Source: Amyelois transitella (lineage: Eukaryota > Arthropoda > Insecta > Lepidoptera > Pyralidae). Taken from it: a DNA stretch of 64,000 nucleotides. Made by a program: the position numbers and the translations under genes. The DNA is taken from assembly GCF_032362555.1 (NCBI RefSeq), contig NC_083523.1, positions 7,787,501 to 7,851,500 of the forward strand, given 5' to 3'. The notes beneath the pieces are model-generated. The model had not been told where the DNA came from. It ran no database searches and saw nothing but the letters and a program-made list of their open reading frames with translations. Shown piece by piece: positions 22,740 through 35,700 of this stretch. Every line of letters starts with the position of its first letter. The stretch's first letter is position 1.

Positions 22740-23320
22740 AAAAATGAGGAAAAACGTTGCAATAATAAATAATATAAGGAGAAAATTACGATTATTGTGT
22801 TTTGCAAACCACTCGTTTTGTTCATTTAAATCCGTGGGATTTGTTCCGTAAATGTACACCTATAAAGGTACCAATGTATATAAAGGTATATGTTTGTATT
22901 TTGTTTAAATACATAAGGATTTTTTTAAAGTAAATAAATCATTACTTATCTTATCTGCTCGTTATTTTTATGAAATTATTTAACAATGTCAACACTAACT
23001 CATTACAAAGAAAAATAGACACGGCACATTCATGTAAATTATAAATAGAGTACTTCCATTGTCAGGCGCTGAAAACAATTGAAACATCAGTAAATCACTT
23101 TTCAAAAAAGTCTACTCCAAATAAAATCTCTGTTTTTGTCATTCTACCTAAACAAAGAGATACAAACTACAACAGCAACACTTAAAACAAATTGTCCTTT
23201 CTATTTGAACCTAGACCATCTTGGTGTTACATAAACTCATTCTCACATAGATATTTATCTATTTAGATACGTCAACACTACTTATACTTACATTCGCGGC
23301 AGCTCTCAAGTAACATAACA
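22740..23320. other. SINE-free intergenic stretch downstream of the TRPA gene
   Basis: AT-rich and without reading frames or recognisable repeats. Probably the end of the TRPA 3' region and spacer. Confidence 0.4.
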
Positions 23321-23324
23321 TAAA

Positions 23325-23570
23325 ATCACGTCTATGCGATTATATACCCTTGCGGGGTAGACATAGCCAACAGTCACCAAAAGACTGAAAGGCCACGCTT
23401 AGCTGCTTGGCTTAATAATAGAATTGGGATTCCAATAGTGACAGGTTGCTAGCCCATCGCTTAAAAAAGAATCCCAAGTTAATAAGCCTATCCTTTAGTC
23501 GCCGTGTGTATCCGTGTAAAAAAAAGAAAAGGACCACTCCATCTCGTTCCCGTAGATGTCGTATAAGGCT
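23325..23570. mobile_element. chimeric SINE-A: reversed 3' half joined to a forward head
   Basis: 23325-23500 is minus-strand body ending ccctttagtcgcc-like. It switches directly to plus-strand head and body gccgtgtgtatccgtgt from about 23501. Confidence 0.65.
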
Positions 23571-24384
23571 GGTTGTAACAGTTTTAGTATTTAATTTTTG
23601 ACAGTGAAATATCTCATTCATGTTATCGGTGCAACTTAAATTAACCCATTAGTCTTCTACATTATATTTTGTTTCATCACTCATCTATTTCTTACACATT
23701 AGTTCTATTCTTTTCTTTGAATTGGATTAGTTCTTCTTTAGCATATCACATGCATTTTTCCTCTACAAAGTTATTTGAGTCTCTATCTGAAGTAACGATG
23801 CGTGATCTACTAAATATACATCTATGTTTGCTCCCATACTTTATGTTCAATTAGACCTGGTCACAATGCCTCTAGAGCCTTCCGCATTCCCTGTGTATTG
23901 TTATCGGCCCCAAGTTGTGGTTTATGGGACCTACAATCTAATGTCCTGCTACTGAACAAAAGCGGGCAATGAGAGAGGCCAATCCCAGCCAATGCATACT
24001 TATAATAAACTAACGACCCCCTCTGGCTTTGCATGTGTAGTAATTATAGATAGAAACCTTCCTCTTAAATCATTCCGTCTACTAAAAAAACTGCATCAAA
24101 ATCCGTTGTGCAGTTTTAAAGATCTAAACATACATACAGACATAGATGTTTGCGGATGACGCGGGAAACGACTTATATTAAGTGGTGCAAAAACCTGCCT
24201 GTCTATACGATGGACTGTTTGTCACAAAAATCCTGCCTGCCTTTTTTATATTACATTTTGTACTCCCTAATTCGCGTAACGATTGAACAAATCGTAATGA
24301 AACCCTTTTGTTGTATAAATATTGATCCTCACTACAAACTAGAAGACCCCGTATCATGGCACGCATAACGTCTTCTTAATCGCT

Positions 24385-24485
24385 CGATAAACTATCGCTG
24401 TTTCGCTTTTAATTATGATATAAAACGGGACAGCGATAGTTTTTCGCGCGATAAAAACGGCGTCAAGCGTGTCATGCTACGGGGA
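24385..24485. repeat. short inverted-terminal repeat (MITE-like), copy 2
   Basis: aaactatcgctgt and acagcgatagttt are inverted ends around an AT-rich core, then ttcgcgcgataaaaacggc as in copy 1. Confidence 0.55.
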
Positions 24486-25065
24486 CTGATGTACTTCTAT
24501 AATAATCAGAGATATCCAATAAATTTCCTACATATTAATAATTGCTAAACGAAATACTATTAATTTTAATACAATTTACGAAGGTACGAGAATACTCACA
24601 GAAAGCCAATAACATTAGGGTTATTAATAAATAAGCATGTTCGACGCCAGGTATCTGGCGCCGTCTATTTTCGTGGCGTCACAAAACATAGAAGGTTCAG
24701 AATGGACAGTGTTACGCTTTTCCACGATTCTGGATAGAGTAAGTCAGGTTTTTACATAAAGCGACTCCCGTGTGACCTCCGCAACCTTTTCAGGAGAATC
24801 TTACTCATATTGGATCATGGTAACAGTTTTCCTCGCGTTTTCTTTCTAAGTCATTTATTTGATTTAAGAACGTAATTTTTTTGCCGCCCTATCCTAGCCT
24901 AGCTAGCCCGAAAAGAAAGAAACCAAGCCACTCATAGATTTTTCTGTAGAAAGCGTATTAGGTATTTCCACTATTCACGGCAATCTACAAGTCATGCAGT
25001 AGACATACTTATAATGCTGAAAGGCAGATATATGAGGTCATAAAAACCTGAAGAGTTTTGGTAAA

Positions 25066-25833
25066 CAAAAGTCTGATTATGTCTCTCTGTCAGGCCTTAG
25101 GTAGAAGGTACTCGTTTAGGCCGAAGTATGACGTCACGAAAGATGCTAAGCGCGTGCGCATGAACTTAAACCTAAGAGTGCCGAACACCACATAAGGCGA
25201 AGAGAGAGATGTCGCGAAGCATAGCAGTTTAGCAGTCCACTGTTACCACGCAAAAATTAAAGATATACAAAGATTTTTAAATACAATATACATACATATG
25301 GTCACGTCTACATCCCTTGAGGGGTAGACAGAGCCAACAGTCCTGAAAAGACTGAATGGCCACGTTCAGCTATTTGGCTTTATGATGGAATTGAGATTCA
25401 AATAGTGACAGGTTGCTAGCCCATCGCCTAAAAGAAGAATCCCAAGTTTATAAGCCTATCCCTTAGTCGCCTTTTACGACATCCATGGAAACGAGATGGA
25501 GTGGTCCTATTCTTATTTTTATTGGTGCCGGAAACCACACGGCACCAATAAAAAAAAGAATTTTTGATGAACAAATGTCTGATTATGTCTCTCTGTCAGG
25601 CTTTAGGTAGAAGGTACTCGTATCGGCCGAAGCATGACGTCACGAAAGATGCTAAGCGCGTGCGCATGAACTTAAACCTAAGAGTGCCGAACACCATATA
25701 AGGCGAAGAGAGAGATTAAAAGAAGAATCCGAAGTTTATAAGCCTATCCCTTAGTCGCCTTTTACGACAACCACGGGAAAGAGATGGAGTGGTCCTATTC
25801 TTTTTCTTTTGGTGCCGGGAGCCCCACACGGCA
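25066..25833. repeat. direct duplication of a ~150-bp segment around SINE-A
   Basis: 25066-25213 and 25570-25715 share text from gtctgattatgtctctctgt to aaggcgaagagagagat. A full SINE-A (25288-25545, -) lies between them. A partial SINE-A (25714-25833, -) follows the second copy. This fits a ~505-bp tandem duplication with a later deletion. Confidence 0.8.
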
Positions 25834-26109
25834 AAAAACGGCACGTAAAGTATCTGTATTATTTATAAATTTAAAATCAGTTTAACACAAAGATGTTGCT
25901 CACTACTTTCGCTGTTTTTTAATGGCAAAATTAATCAGTAGAATGCCTGATTTGATTACTGAAGACAACATAAAGCATGACGTGTGACGACACGAATTCT
26001 TGGAGTGTAATTGCAGGTGGATTCTGGAGCGGGAGCTATATTAGAACAGAATGTCCGGCGGGAGTGATCCATGTTAACTTCAGGTATTAGGTTATTATAT
26101 TACGGACGA

Positions 26110-26510
26110 CTATATATACGGGACAAATTACACAGATTGAGTTGGTCTCGAACATACATACATACATATGGTCACGTCTATATCCCTTGCGGGGTAGACA
26201 GAGCCAACAGTCTTGAAAAGGCCACGTTCAGCTATTTGGCTTAATGATAGAATTTAGATTCAACTAGTGACAGGTTGCTAGCACACGGCATTGTATTGGT
26301 GCCGGGAACCACACGGCACTTGGTCTCGAAGTAAGTTCGAAACCTCGTATCACAAAGATATTATGTTTTATAATATATACTTATATAAATATACATCCAA
26401 GACCAAATAGAGAAAGTTCATTTCTCATCATACCCTGGCCTTGATTTGAACACGGGACCTCTGGTGTCACAGACAAGCGCACTACCGCGCCACCGAAACT
26501 GTAAATGTGT
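26110..26510 (-). mobile_element. SINE-B interrupted by SINE-A
   Basis: The two SINE-B parts are 26110-26152 and 26320-26510. Between them is SINE-A 26153-26319, flanked by an 11-bp target-site duplication. SINE-B is therefore older than that SINE-A insertion. Confidence 0.85.
26153..26319 (-). mobile_element. SINE-A with internal deletion and clear target-site duplication
   Basis: TTGGTCTCGAA occurs at 26142-26152 and again at 26320-26330. The body between ttgctagc and the head is deleted. The boundaries define the element's true ends: the ggcac head and the (CATA)n tail. Confidence 0.92.
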
Positions 26511-27022
26511 AGCGTAGACAAACATTTTGGCACAAGTTCATTTGATTATTTATTTATTTCTCAATCTGCAACAGTCATAAGTTAATGTTTACAAAACACA
26601 ATATTCTTATAGATTTTTTTTCTTATTGAAATCAGTATCAAGTAAATCTACCCCGAATGCATTTGATTGTTCTGGACAGTGTAGTGAGGCAACAAGGTCT
26701 TGGATTAAGTCCCCGATCAGCAAGATAAAAAATCGGATCAACTTCTGGAACAATCTTTTTCCGGTGAATTACTTACTTTCTCGTGCTTTGCCACAACCGA
26801 TTTTGTCTTCCGTAGTGGATAAAGACGTAATTGTATGTCTACCATGTAGGTACATACGGCTCAAAAGAGATCTGGGCCACCCCCCATACTCTTATCAATG
26901 CGAGGTGTCACAGCTATCTCCTGAGCCCACCATACAATGCGTTTAACAGAAGCACTTTTTTATTGAGAAATGTAAAATAATATATATGAATTACTTTGTG
27001 AGTTATTGTATGCCGTAGATTA

Positions 27023-28240
27023 AACTTGAGATTTTTCTTTTAGGCGACGAGCTAGCACCATGTCATTTTATATCTGAACCTATCAGTATTTTCAAGACAT
27101 TTGGCTCTGTCTACCCCGTGAGGGATATAGACGAGATTATATGTATGTGTTTAAGCACTCATTGAAAAATAGTTATATGAACTCTTGATGAACTGAAACT
27201 GCACTTTGATTTGAACTTTAAAAACATGCACTTTAATAAAATAATAATATCTACTTATGCTAAATATCAAATGACTTAACTTTTGGAATTCCAAGTGAAC
27301 TCAAAAATTATCTTTTTATTTTTTTTGTATGTGGCCAGTTGCAACCTGGTAAACGAAGTAAAAAGTTTTAACCAATACTCATTTTGAATACTAAAAAGTA
27401 TGTATGTTATTGTATGTAGTACCTAAACTTTCGTGCGCGGTTCTACTCGCATTTCGCTCAGTATCTTCTCCCTCAGAACTGTTTTAATTTTGAATAAGTA
27501 CGTTTTAAAGGTTAAACTAAATAAAATCCCAACATGCTCTGTAAACACTTCACTAGAAATTGAATGCCAGTTGGCTTATTCAGTAACTTTTTATCTTTAT
27601 TTTAATTCTCAGTTTTATGACCAGTAATTGTTTACTAGGCAATTCATGAAATGTCTACATCAGTTAACTGTCGTTCATGAGAAGCGTTATTAACATTTTA
27701 TACGAAGTTTTGTTTTAACTGACTCGGTGGGAAATAAAGGAATTACCCACCTAGAATTGCACCATAATCATAATGATATATGGTGCTTAAAATTGGATCT
27801 GTGTATACCTTGGGGCATGGGATGAACCTGTTCTCTGTAATGGATAGACAGATCCAATAGTCTAGAATGATTTCGACTCATTGGGCTAGGATCCGCCGTA
27901 TGGGTTAATGTTGGAATTGAGACTCAGATTGACAGGTTTTAGACAAATTAAAAGACCAATTAAAAGATTTTAAAACGACTGATAGATTATTTAAATATGA
28001 ATAAAGAAATAAGTCAGCTTCCTAGCGCTAATCCCGTGGACATTCCTGTAAAGCGAAGTGACCAATGACCAGGACCTACGTTAAGTCAGATTTAATCATC
28101 AGGGAATCATTATAAGGGCTCCTAATCCAGCTTGGTATACGATTGATGCATAAAAAGAAAGAAGGTATTATTAAATTTAAGAAATTCTCTGTCTACCCCC
28201 AAGGGATATAGAAGTGATTATATGTATGTATGTAATTCTT
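27023..28240. repeat. scattered SINE-A fragments in gene-free DNA
   Basis: 27023-27150 (+), 27842-27940 (-, poor) and 28185-28235 (+ tail only). The rest is AT-rich with no supported gene. Confidence 0.55.
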
Positions 28241-28405
28241 TTCACACCTCAAACTAACAATTTCCTTGGGTTCAAGACGAAATAGTAGTTTTTAATGTAT
28301 ACAAGCGGAACGCAAACATACCTTTTTACCTATCGTGGTGACAGGATGTTCTCTGAAGTATTAAAAACCACACGGCTCACGTCGTAAAACTAACTCATCA
28401 TTACC

Positions 28406-28678
28406 ACATACATATGATCACGTCTTTATTCCTTACGGGGTAGACAGAGCCAACAGTCTTGAAAAGACTGATAGCCACGTTCAGCTGTTTGGCTTAATGA
28501 TAGAATTAAGATTCAAATAGTGATGGGTTGCTAGCCCATCGCCTAAAAGAATAATCCCAAGTTTATAAGCCTATCCCTTAGTCACCTTTTACGACATCCA
28601 TGGGAACGAGATGGAATGGTCCTATTCTTTTTTTTATTGGTGCCGGGAACCACACGGCACTGCCGGGAACCACACGGA
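28406..28678 (-). mobile_element. SINE-A, full length, with the head repeated
   Basis: After the complete copy, tgccgggaaccacacgg is repeated at 28661-28677. Confidence 0.88.
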
Positions 28679-29195
28679 ATCATTACCACAGTTCAACATT
28701 ACTAAAACAGGAAGCAAAACCTGTGAAATAATTGTCACATTTCAAACTTAACAAAAAGCCGAACTGTCTTGAACTCAAGGGTAATTCAAAGAATTTCATT
28801 GAGATAATTAAGGAATGAAATAGGAGGAATAAATAATTAGGTAGTTAACATAGACATGCTTCGTCTGAGGCACTCTGGCGTGCCAGACGGCGCCGGCGCC
28901 TTGCAAGTCTTTGACGAGGGACTAATTACTTTGAATCATGGTTAGGGATGGTACTAATCATAGTTCACATTTATAGATCAGTCTGATTCGAATATATGTA
29001 CTTATTTTGTTCTTAGCTTCTACATATCTCTGCCAGCGTAAAACTTTTTTGATTGCTCTTTTTTGGGAATCCCGGAAAATTCTCGCTCAGTATAAAAGGT
29101 ATCGTTACCTTTCATTTTATAAGGCTATACTATCCGTTGTACTATCAATACTGCCTCAATTGTTAAACATCCGAAAGGCTATCTCTTGGGAAGCT

Positions 29196-29298
29196 GGGAA
29201 AGAGGCGTGAATTTATGCATAGATACATACATACATAAAATCACGCCTCTTTCCCGGAGGGGTAGGCAGAGACTACCTCTTTCCACTTGCCACGATCT
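29196..29298 (-). mobile_element. LINE-C tail with a short inverted duplicate
   Basis: The tail on the minus strand (29226-29298) is preceded by a plus-strand piece gggaaagaggcgtga at 29196, forming 22-bp arms (one mismatch) around a 16-nt loop. SINE-A sequence follows directly at 29297-29345. Confidence 0.65.
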
Positions 29299-30059
29299 GT
29301 GCTAGCCCGTCGCCTTAAAGAAGAATCCCAAGTTTATAACCTTACGACATAAAATAACTCACAAAGTAATTCATATACATATTTATGCATAGATATTTAT
29401 AAAAAATCAGTTTGCGGGTATGTTTCTATCCGGATAAATATTTTTTTTTAATAATTATGTCATATTTATAATAACTATAAATATCCGGAAATCACATAGA
29501 TTAAACTAGCCCCAAATTAAATATTTAATGGTAGTTTTTGCTTTCAAAAAATCTTGAAAGCAATAACTACCATTAATAATTTTGTGAATTTAGTAGTGAC
29601 AGCCCTAGTCGTCATCCCACATATCCAGCAATTGTCAACCTGCATACCTCTTTTATTTATAGCACACGGCAGGTGAACCCAGTTCACGACAAACTAGCTA
29701 TATGTCTCTAAAACAGCCGTGCTTTCAAATAGCTAAGTTGAGTTTTTCTTAACAACCTTTCTTTCTAAGATCATCATTTCCCTATCAGAGGCAAATGATG
29801 GCGTCCCTGACTATTGGCTCTGTCTATCTTGTTAGGCACATGAGTGAGAGAAATTGTAAAAATATTTGTGTATGGTGGAATTTCTACTCCCTTGGAGATA
29901 CATTTTCCAAAATTGTAATATTTACCTTCCTAAAGACATCTGTTCTTTTCATATTTTCATTTTGTTATGTTTAATTGTAATTCTGGCAGGTTAAGGAAAG
30001 TATATGGAAATGAAATTTTTAAATAAGAAAAAGGAGTTAAGCTTAACATAAACACAAAT

Positions 30060-30277
30060 AATGCCTTGTGGTACCCAGCACTTAATAATAGGACCACTCC
30101 ATATATTTCCCATGGATTTCGTAAAAGGATACTAAGCTAATATAATTGAGAATCTTCTTATAAACGATGGTCTAGTAAAAATTTCAATCTCAATTCCATA
30201 ATTTATTGGTGGCATTGGCATTTCAGTCTTCTCAAGACCTTTGACTCTGTCTACCCGACAAGGAATATAGATGTGAT
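30060..30277 (+). mobile_element. SINE-A, diverged
   Basis: Recognisable head (ccttgtggtacccagcac) and body with many changes. Confidence 0.7.
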
Positions 30278-30993
30278 GAAAAATAGAAAAATAAAACTAA
30301 ATTTAAAGATATTTAAATTGTCGTTTGAACAGAAATGCTATAATTATTGTTACATTGCTCCAGATGCATTCTATAAAACCGCTTCTTCGACCATAACAGC
30401 CCTCAATTGATCCAAGTCGATGTTTTCAAACATTTCTAATGCTTATTTAACTTAGATGGCTGTAATTATCAGCTTTAATTTACTATTTTTCGCATAGTTT
30501 CTATGTAGTGCCGACGTTTTATAAAAAATATTTGTGCTATTACTGTCGTTCAACATTTTTTTTTATTTATTTATTCTTTATTGTAACAATTACAATTTGT
30601 AAAGCACAATAGGCGGACTTAATGCTGATAGCATTATCTAACATTATAATAAATTGCATGCTATAATTAATGGCTGACCAGGAGGAAATATATTTTATTC
30701 TACACCTTTTGTAAACCCTAAGCAAATAAATATTCTATTCTATTCTATAACAGTCTACCATTGGGTTAAGCATCTCTTATTATTATCACCCATACAAAGG
30801 TGAGAACCTTTGTATGGGTGATATGTATGGGTGATAATAATAATGTATAATAAACATAGTTTCTATACCATATAAACATATTGTGACGTTAAGGTAAAAC
30901 TTTGCAAGTAAGAGAGATGAGAGATAATTTAAAGATCTATAGAATAACTACAACCTTTACTAGGACTAGTGTGACTAGTGATTTTTTGTATAA

Positions 30994-31254
30994 GTGCCGT
31001 GTGGTTTCCGGCACTAATACAGAAAAGAATAGGACCACTCCATCTCTTTCCCATGGATGTCGTAAAAGGTGACTAAGGAATAGGCTTAACTTGGGATTTA
31101 ATTTTGGCGATGGTCTAGCAACCTGTCACTATTTGAATCTCAATTCTATCATTAAGCCAAATAGCTGAACGTGGCCATTCAGTCTTTTTAAGACTGTTGG
31201 CTCTGTCTATCCCGCAAGGGATATAGACCTGACCATATGTATGTATGTATGTAT
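30994..31254 (+). mobile_element. SINE-A, full length
   Basis: Intact head, body and (TATG)n tail. Confidence 0.9.
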
Positions 31255-31259
31255 CAGGA

Positions 31260-32700
31260 CTAATTACTAGGCTAGGGTCTAGCTATAGACACCAGATCCA
31301 GCAAGGAATCACCAGAGGATAGCGAGGTTATTAACTTGGTGAACGTTGAAGTAGACTAAAGGCGAAGGCCCGGAAGGAGAAGAGAAGGAGGACAGGGGAG
31401 ACCGCAGTGGCAGGTCAAACTTGCAGTTTGGATTGTAGATTTAACCTTTTTCAAATCCTTTCTGATTATAAACAGACAGACAGACAGATTTACAAAAAAA
31501 AAAACTTTGTTAATAACATATTTTTGTAATTTAACTCAAAAATTTTGTGATCGTCACAAAACGTCACCTGTACCATCTCTGTTATCTCCTTTATATTGTA
31601 TGTCCATTACATCAAATCGATAAAAACAGATACGTATTAAATAAAAGCGGATTTCCCACTAGATTCCCCATATTTATGAATGGATTAAGATAATCTTATA
31701 AGCCTACAAAAATTAGTATTGCTAAAATATAAAATAATCTAGCCTACTTTCTGGCTACTTTAATATATATTTTACCTATAGGGAACTATGAATAAAACAT
31801 AAGTAAGTATATGTAATAGCGTAATACACCCACATAACCTTTGATTCCTGGTTATGATTTAAAATTCTAGAAAAACACGATATCAACTTAATTGTCTTGT
31901 TACCATTGTAAAGTATAAGAAATTTGAGTCTTTGATCACATTATTATTAAACAGGCGGATTTGTTTCATGGCACATGAAAAATATTTATGCTTAGTCGAA
32001 CTTTATTCACCAAATTATGTTTTTTCATACTCTTCCTGATAGTGTTTGTGCATTTTTTTATTATGCCATAATACTGTTACATAAAACTTCTTCTAATACG
32101 CATCTCAATGTACAATATACAATGACATTTCTAATTCCGTATGTAAACTCATTTTTTACACCTATAACGCTATTTTTTTAAACATATTCATACTACTTCT
32201 ATAGTTATTATTATTTATTAGTTAATTTGATAGGTATTGTAAATTAATACCACCAGCGATCATTTTATTACCTCGTGCACATATAATTTAGATATTTTAT
32301 ACAACCTGCAGTTACGTAGAAATGGCTAAATATATTTTTATTGACGAAATCATTATATCTGATTATTAGTTAAACGAAACTTAATGTTTGCTGTAGTTTG
32401 CATACTGAAACTGAAGTTTTAAACTGAAACAAAATTAAATTCTTACACGATGAAGCGACTTAATTACGTCTGACCTCCATATAAGCAACTTTTGCAGAGA
32501 GAGAGAGAGAACACAAACAAATGATTACGTAATCAATGTCCATTTTTGTACATTCTCAGTTTAACGTCCAAAAATTTCTTTCTTATTACACATACGAATT
32601 TTTAAAAAAAAAAACACACCTGATTTATAAGCAAATTACTAAACGGTAGGAAATTGATCGTAAAGATAACGTGAGATAAACATATACGGTTGTAAATGAC
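31260..32700. other. SINE-free spacer before the trypsin-like gene
   Basis: AT-rich, with a short (GA)n at about 32496-32510. No coding frame or known repeat. It includes the likely upstream regulatory region. Confidence 0.4.
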
Positions 32701-32722
32701 CGAATAAAAGGCCACGTTATCG

Positions 32723-32760
32723 ACTATATCGATAATTGTCCGGTCGATAGTCAGTCAGTC
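32723..32760 (+). promoter_or_regulatory. candidate core promoter of the trypsin-like gene
   Basis: A TATA-like ctatatcg at about 32724 lies some 28 bp before TCAGTCAGTC at 32751, which matches the arthropod initiator TCAGT. The start codon follows at 32767, so the leader would be very short. Seen directly; function inferred. Confidence 0.45.
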
Positions 32761-32766
32761 ACCGAA

Positions 32767-35700
32767 ATGGCGCGGATCTTGGGTTTCACTGTTATACTGC
32801 TTGCGGGTATGTAGAATTTCTTACGCAATTCCTTTATTGCCGTGCCGTGTGGTTCCCGGCACCAATACAAAAAAGAATAGGACCACTCCATCTCTTTCCC
32901 ATGGATGTCGTAAGGCGACTAAGGGATAGGCTTACAAACTTGGGATTCTTTTTTAGGCGATGGGCTAGCAACCTATCACTATTTGAATCTCAATTCTATC
33001 CTTAAGTCAAATAGCTGAACGTGGCCATTCAGTCTTTTCAAGACTGTTGGCTCTGTCTAGCCCACAAGATATAGACGTGACCATTTGTATGTATGTATTC
33101 CTTAATTCAGACGATTTTCGGGGTCACAAACCGTCACAAGTCCTGGAAGTACGATGTTAATTCAGCACATACCTACATACAATTAGAGAGAGCTGCATGG
33201 CTTAATGATGGAATTGACATCCAAAGAGTAACTGATTGCCCTTCGGCCACGTTTTAGAAGAAGAAGAGAAGTTTTGAAAGTTAGTTAGTTTGAAGTTTAG
33301 AAGTTTATTAGCCATTGTGATAATCGGAATACAATTCATATCACCTTTACCATTGTTATTTAAATTTCTTCTTCTTCTTAGTCGAACACTCTCGTCAGAG
33401 TGGTCGTGGTTGCGCAAACGAGGTACATGGGGAGGTGTTCGGCGGGTCGTATTCTTTCCCGAGAGTTCTCTCAGTGATTCGCTTCCATTTCTGCCGGTTA
33501 CAGACGTTGCGAGTACGCTGGACCATGGTAGACTCAGTAGCTTTTTTGATCAGGTCAGTCCAGCGAGTTGGTGATCGGCCGTGTGTTCTCTTGCCTTCCA
33601 CCTGGCCCTGAATTACCAGTCTCTCCATCGAGTTCTCATTTCGAGAAATGTGACCAAAGAACTTTAGTATTCGTAATTGCACAGTTGTATTTAAATTTAG
33701 CTGTGGTTGAAAAAGTCTTTAAGCGAAAACTCATGACGTTTTGGTCAGTGTGATGTTACCTGCGTCAGTGTGATCCAAAATTACTATCATCAAAGTCATC
33801 TTAACGTCTTCACTGTTAACGTCATATCACTCAATTAAGGTGCCGTGTGGTTCTCGGCACTTCAGGATAAGACCGCTTCATAACTTTCCCATGGATCTCG
33901 TAAAAGGCAACTAAGGGATGTGCTTTTAAGCTTGCATTCCTCTTGTAGGCGATGTGTAAGCAACCTGTCACTAGTTGAATTTCAAATACATCATAGCCAT
34001 ACGGATTAACCTGGTCTTCCAGTCTGTTCAAGACTGTTGGCTCTATCTACCCAGCAAGGGATATAGACGTGATTATTAGAATAAATTGCTCAAATAAAGG
34101 GATTACCTACCTTCGATTGCACCATAATCACAGTAATAGTTTGCCTCTGTAAATTGTCCACTGATTCAAGACTCTTGGCTCTGTCTACCTCAAGAGGGAT
34201 AAAGAGGTAGTTTGTATTTCATGTGGATATAAGTCGTATATGGACTTAAACAGTAAAATTTGATCAAACACTGGTTTCCACTCAAATTTTTGTTTCTATT
34301 TCCGTTCGTTGACTCTCTCTGTTTGTACAATATTCTAAAAAGTAAAATTTATTTATACTCCCAATATACTTTATATTGGGAGTATAAATAAATTTTACTT
34401 TTTTTAATTATTACACAGATTGAGTTAGCCTCGAAGTAAGTTCGAAACTTGTGTCACGAAATACTAACTCAACGATACTATATTTTATGATAAATACTTA
34501 TATCGATAAACAGGCCTAGACTAATCAGAAAAACTTCATGCCCTAGCCGGGATTCGAACCCTGTATTCCAAAGTACAGGGCCACTACACCTAGTTTGGAA
34601 AACAGAGTTTTAAATATTGATTTTTAAAATCGTCTAAAATCTTAGACTTGTACAAAAATTTACATAAAGAAAGTCAAAATGAAGAATTTTTCCTTTTTTT
34701 TTATACATACATACATACATACATATCATCACGTCTATATCCCTTACGGGGTAGACAGAGCCAACAGTCTTGAATAGACTGAAAGGCCACGTTCAGCTAT
34801 TTGGCTTAATGATAGAATTGAGATTCAAATAGTGACAGGTTGCTAGCCTGTCGCCTAAAAAAGAATCCAATGTTTGTAAGCCTATCCCTTAGTCGCCTTT
34901 TACGACATCCATGGGAAAGAGATGGAGTGGTCCTATTCTTTTTTTTTTTTTTTTTTTTTTTATTGGTGCCGGGAACCACACGGCACGGTTAAGTAATAAA
35001 AAAACATTGTTCTATTTTAATCAACAATCAAACAGTAAGTACTATAATTTTAAGATAACCAACTGACATACTGACTGTAAATTATTTTATTGTTTCTGAT
35101 AAGGATAACAATTCTTTGGCGGTATGGAATCCGAAAGTCTACGTGATAATCCACTGGTTATTTGGAAGGAATAATTGTAGGCGACTAGCTTTTAGCCGCA
35201 GCTGCGCCCGCGCAAATTTAGCGACACCTACACGCGCGAATTCATCGCCACGTACAATAGAATACAGGTTTTTCGCAATGAAAGCAATGCCGTGTGGTTC
35301 CCGGCACCAATACAAAAAAGAATAGGATGTGAAATGGAAATGGAGTGGCCATTTCTTTCCCATGGATGTCGTAAAAGGCGACTAAGGGATAGGCTTACAA
35401 ACTTGGTATTCTTTTTTAGGCGATGGGCTAGCAACCTGTCACTATTTGAATCTCAATTCTATCATTAAGCCAAATAGCTGAACGTGGTCATTCAGTCTTT
35501 TCAAGACTGTTGGCTCTGTCTACCCCGCAAGGGATGTCCCTTGCGGGGACGTCTATGTAGACGTGACCATATGTATGTATGTATGTAATGTATAGCCATA
35601 GTTTTTACCGGGTAATACTATAAGTAACCTGTGTCCTTCTCCAGACTCTAAATTGAATTTTCACACAAAGATTTAAAAGATCTTTAAATTCAAGGAAATT

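Noticed and set aside
26626-26946. 106-residue open frame
   Set aside because: No ATG at its start, no splice context and no recognisable domain. Probably chance or an old repeat.
29007-29210. 67-residue open frame before the LINE-C tail
   Set aside because: No conserved motif; it runs into the transposon tail and starts in AT-rich DNA.
32496-32512. (GA)n run as a GAGA-factor promoter element
   Set aside because: Short simple repeat about 250 bp from the start codon; no second site supports a regulatory reading.
33290-33574. 94-residue plus-strand frame
   Set aside because: Lies opposite the LINE-D protein frame and has no features of its own.
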